A DNA stretch of 15,424 nt, taken from contig DATKMG010000682.1 of assembly GCA_035541995.1 (NCBI GenBank), forward strand, positions 1 to 15,424, written 5' to 3'. This document shows, piece after piece, positions 14,364 through 15,424 of this stretch (its first letter is position 1; every line of letters begins with the position of its first letter). This DNA comes from DATKMG01 sp035541995. GTDB lineage: Bacteria > Acidobacteriota > Terriglobia > Versatilivoradales > Versatilivoraceae. The translations under genes and the position numbers were made by a program. The notes under the pieces are model-generated. The model made no database searches and was not told the origin of the DNA. It was given only the letters and a program-made list of their open reading frames with translations.

Positions 14364-15077
14364 ATGATAAAACCCGCTGACCGCATCATCATTGCGCTGG
14401 ACGTTGACACCCGGTTCGAAGCGCTGGAACTGGTCCGGAAACTCAAGGGTAAGGTTGGGCTGTTTAAGATGGGCAGCCAATTGTTCACTGCTGAAGGACC
14501 TGAGCTTGTGCGAGAGATCGCGGGATTGGGCGAGCGAGTGTTCCTGGATCTGAAGTACCACGACATTCCCAACACAGTCGTCAAAGCTGTCCTGGCAGCT
14601 GCGCGGCTAGGAGTTTCGATGCTCACTCTCCACGCTATGGGAGGTAAGGGGATGATGTCGGCTGTGGCCCAAGCTCTGAATGATTCCAACCGGGATGGCC
14701 TGACACCGCTTACCCTGGCTGTGACAGTGTTGACTAGCCTGGGGGATCAAGACTTGAAGGAGATCGGTTGTCGCTCAGCGTCACGGGAACAGGTTCTTCG
14801 TCTCACCGATCTGGCACAACAGTCTGGAATGGACGGGATCGTGGCCTCTCCAGCAGAATTGCCGGCACTCCGTGAGCGGTTTGGGAACAGCCTCACATGG
14901 GTCACACCGGGTATTCGTCCTTCCGGGAAAAACACCAACGATCAGATCCGAATTGCCACTCCTTTAGCGGCTGTACAGGCCGGCGCCGATTATCTCGTCA
15001 TTGGCCGGCCCGTCACCGCCAGTCATGATCCTGTGCAGAGCCTCGAGAGCATCCTGGGAGAATTAAGCCAATTGTGA
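14364..15077 (+). CDS. pyrF: Orotidine 5'-phosphate decarboxylase
   Basis: This 237-aa protein, the standard length for the group I enzyme, carries out the last step of de novo UMP synthesis, removing CO2 from OMP. The catalytic set is complete: D13 (ALDV), K35 (LFKMGS) and the D-x-K-x-x-D motif in FLDLKYHDIPNT (D62, K64, D67). VTPGIRPSG and YLVIGRPV form the phosphate-binding loops near the C-terminus. It follows cysN after 108 nt. No strong Shine-Dalgarno sequence precedes ATG 14364 and no clear promoter is visible in the gap, so it may be expressed from the cysDN transcript. The role is certain; the link to cysDN is probably only positional. Confidence 0.97.
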   Translation: MIKPADRIIIALDVDTRFEALELVRKLKGKVGLFKMGSQLFTAEGPELVREIAGLGERVFLDLKYHDIPNTVVKAVLAAARLGVSMLTLHAMGGKGMMSAVAQALNDSNRDGLTPLTLAVTVLTSLGDQDLKEIGCRSASREQVLRLTDLAQQSGMDGIVASPAELPALRERFGNSLTWVTPGIRPSGKNTNDQIRIATPLAAVQAGADYLVIGRPVTASHDPVQSLESILGELSQL

Positions 15078-15097
15078 TGTTCGTACCACTTGGAATC

Positions 15098-15211
15098 TCT
15101 CACGGAGGCACTGAGACACAGAGAATTAAGAATTAAGTAGGAATAGGAGATCCTTATCAAATCTGGCAATGCGTGGCCAATTGGACTCCGTGCCTTTGTG
15201 TCTCCGTGAGA
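15098..15211. repeat. 114-bp element with imperfect 26-bp terminal inverted repeats
   Basis: The left arm (15098-15123) begins TCTCACGGAG and the right arm (15186-15211) is its inverse complement in 21 of 26 positions, the outermost 10 being perfect. The arms carry the words CACGGAGGCAC...GACACAGAG, which I recognise as a dispersed intergenic repeat in Acidobacteriota and Verrucomicrobiota. The 62-nt interior is AT-richer, with GAATTAAGAATTAAG as a small direct repeat, and codes for nothing. It starts 21 nt after the pyrF stop, so it would be part of its 3' untranslated region. Confidence 0.65.
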
Positions 15212-15260
15212 ATAAAAACCGAGTCGATCTACCGGCTTGAGGCGACTGCCGCAAAAAGCG

Positions 15261-15326
15261 TGCGCGGGGGGACGGAGGTCCCGCGCGAACGCTCCACCCG
15301 GGTGGAACGCGCGCTCCACGCGCGTT
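15261..15326. repeat. GC-rich cluster of three hairpins, the last terminator-like
   Basis: Three back-to-back palindromes occur: GCGCGGG/CCCGCGC (about 15262-15286) around an 11-nt loop, the perfect palindrome TCCACCCGGGTGGA (15293-15306), and AACGCGCG-CTCCA-CGCGCGTT (15306-15326) followed by TTC. The last, an 8-bp GC stem then TTTTC, could act as an intrinsic terminator on the plus strand, though it is 230 nt from pyrF. Overall it looks like a compound repeat element. The remaining 98 nt to the window edge (15327-15424) show only a small TCCTA/TAGGA palindrome near 15390 and no gene. Confidence 0.6.
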
Positions 15327-15424
15327 TTCAGCAGAGGCTTAGACTCAGAGTGGGTTCTCGACTTTCCCGATTCGATTTTATCATAGCTTCCTACGGTAGG
15401 AGAATCCTGGGTTCTTCAATTGGG

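Overview
The window reads as chromosomal DNA from a Gram-negative-type, free-living bacterium with a mid-range GC content. The mix of genes is what I would expect from Acidobacteriota or a neighbouring phylum: an FG-GAP/ASPIC-UnbV (CRTAC1-type) protein, a TolB/hydrazine-synthase-alpha-like di-haem protein, a YVTN propeller, GTP-dependent PEP carboxykinase, and a CysD/CysN pair of the 'DAPGHIEFLKNM' subtype. Short palindromic elements in the gaps fit as well. This placement is an inference; there is no rRNA or other phylogenetic marker to fix it.

Layout. (1) Positions 1-5014, minus strand: an apparent three-gene operon of exported beta-propeller proteins. It has a good sigma70-type promoter at 4985-5014, a leader with two 10-bp direct repeats, and then the FG-GAP/ASPIC-UnbV protein. 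Next comes a membrane-anchored TolB-like protein with two CxxCH haem sites, whose start overlaps the previous gene by 79 nt. The last gene is a YVTN propeller that runs off the left edge. (2) 5015-5553: a gap with two strong palindromes. (3) 5554-7386, minus: pckG. (4) 7387-7948: a 562-nt divergent gap. (5) 7949-8814, plus: a small exported protein coupled through ATGA to a GNAT acetyltransferase. (6) 8870-9009: a palindromic element sharing its 11-nt left end with one in region 2. (7) 9098-9535, plus: cyclophilin-type peptidyl-prolyl isomerase, converging with and overlapping (by 32 nt) a dCMP deaminase on the minus strand (9504-10268). The deaminase carries an N-terminal domain resembling a decayed P-loop kinase. 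(8) 10569-11430, plus: a 76-aa protein and a nucleotidyltransferase-fold protein in overlapping frames (110 nt shared). (9) 11479-14255, plus: cysD and a cysN whose C-terminal APS-kinase-like domain has lost key motifs. (10) 14364-15077, plus: pyrF. (11) 15078-15424: no gene, but a 114-bp element with imperfect 26-bp terminal inverted repeats, then a GC-rich set of hairpins.

How the genes work together. Regions 3, 7 and 10 are ordinary metabolism: gluconeogenesis, protein folding, and pyrimidine supply through dUMP and UMP. CysD/CysN would make adenosine 5'-phosphosulfate from sulfate and ATP, but no sulfite/APS/PAPS reductase lies nearby and the kinase domain looks non-canonical. The most intriguing unit is the propeller operon. 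Three different families of exported propeller are made together, one carrying two c-type haems, which suggests a cell-surface or periplasmic redox or binding complex. The overlapping small-protein/nucleotidyltransferase pair is the next most interesting. No tRNA, rRNA, CRISPR array, transposase or phage gene was seen.
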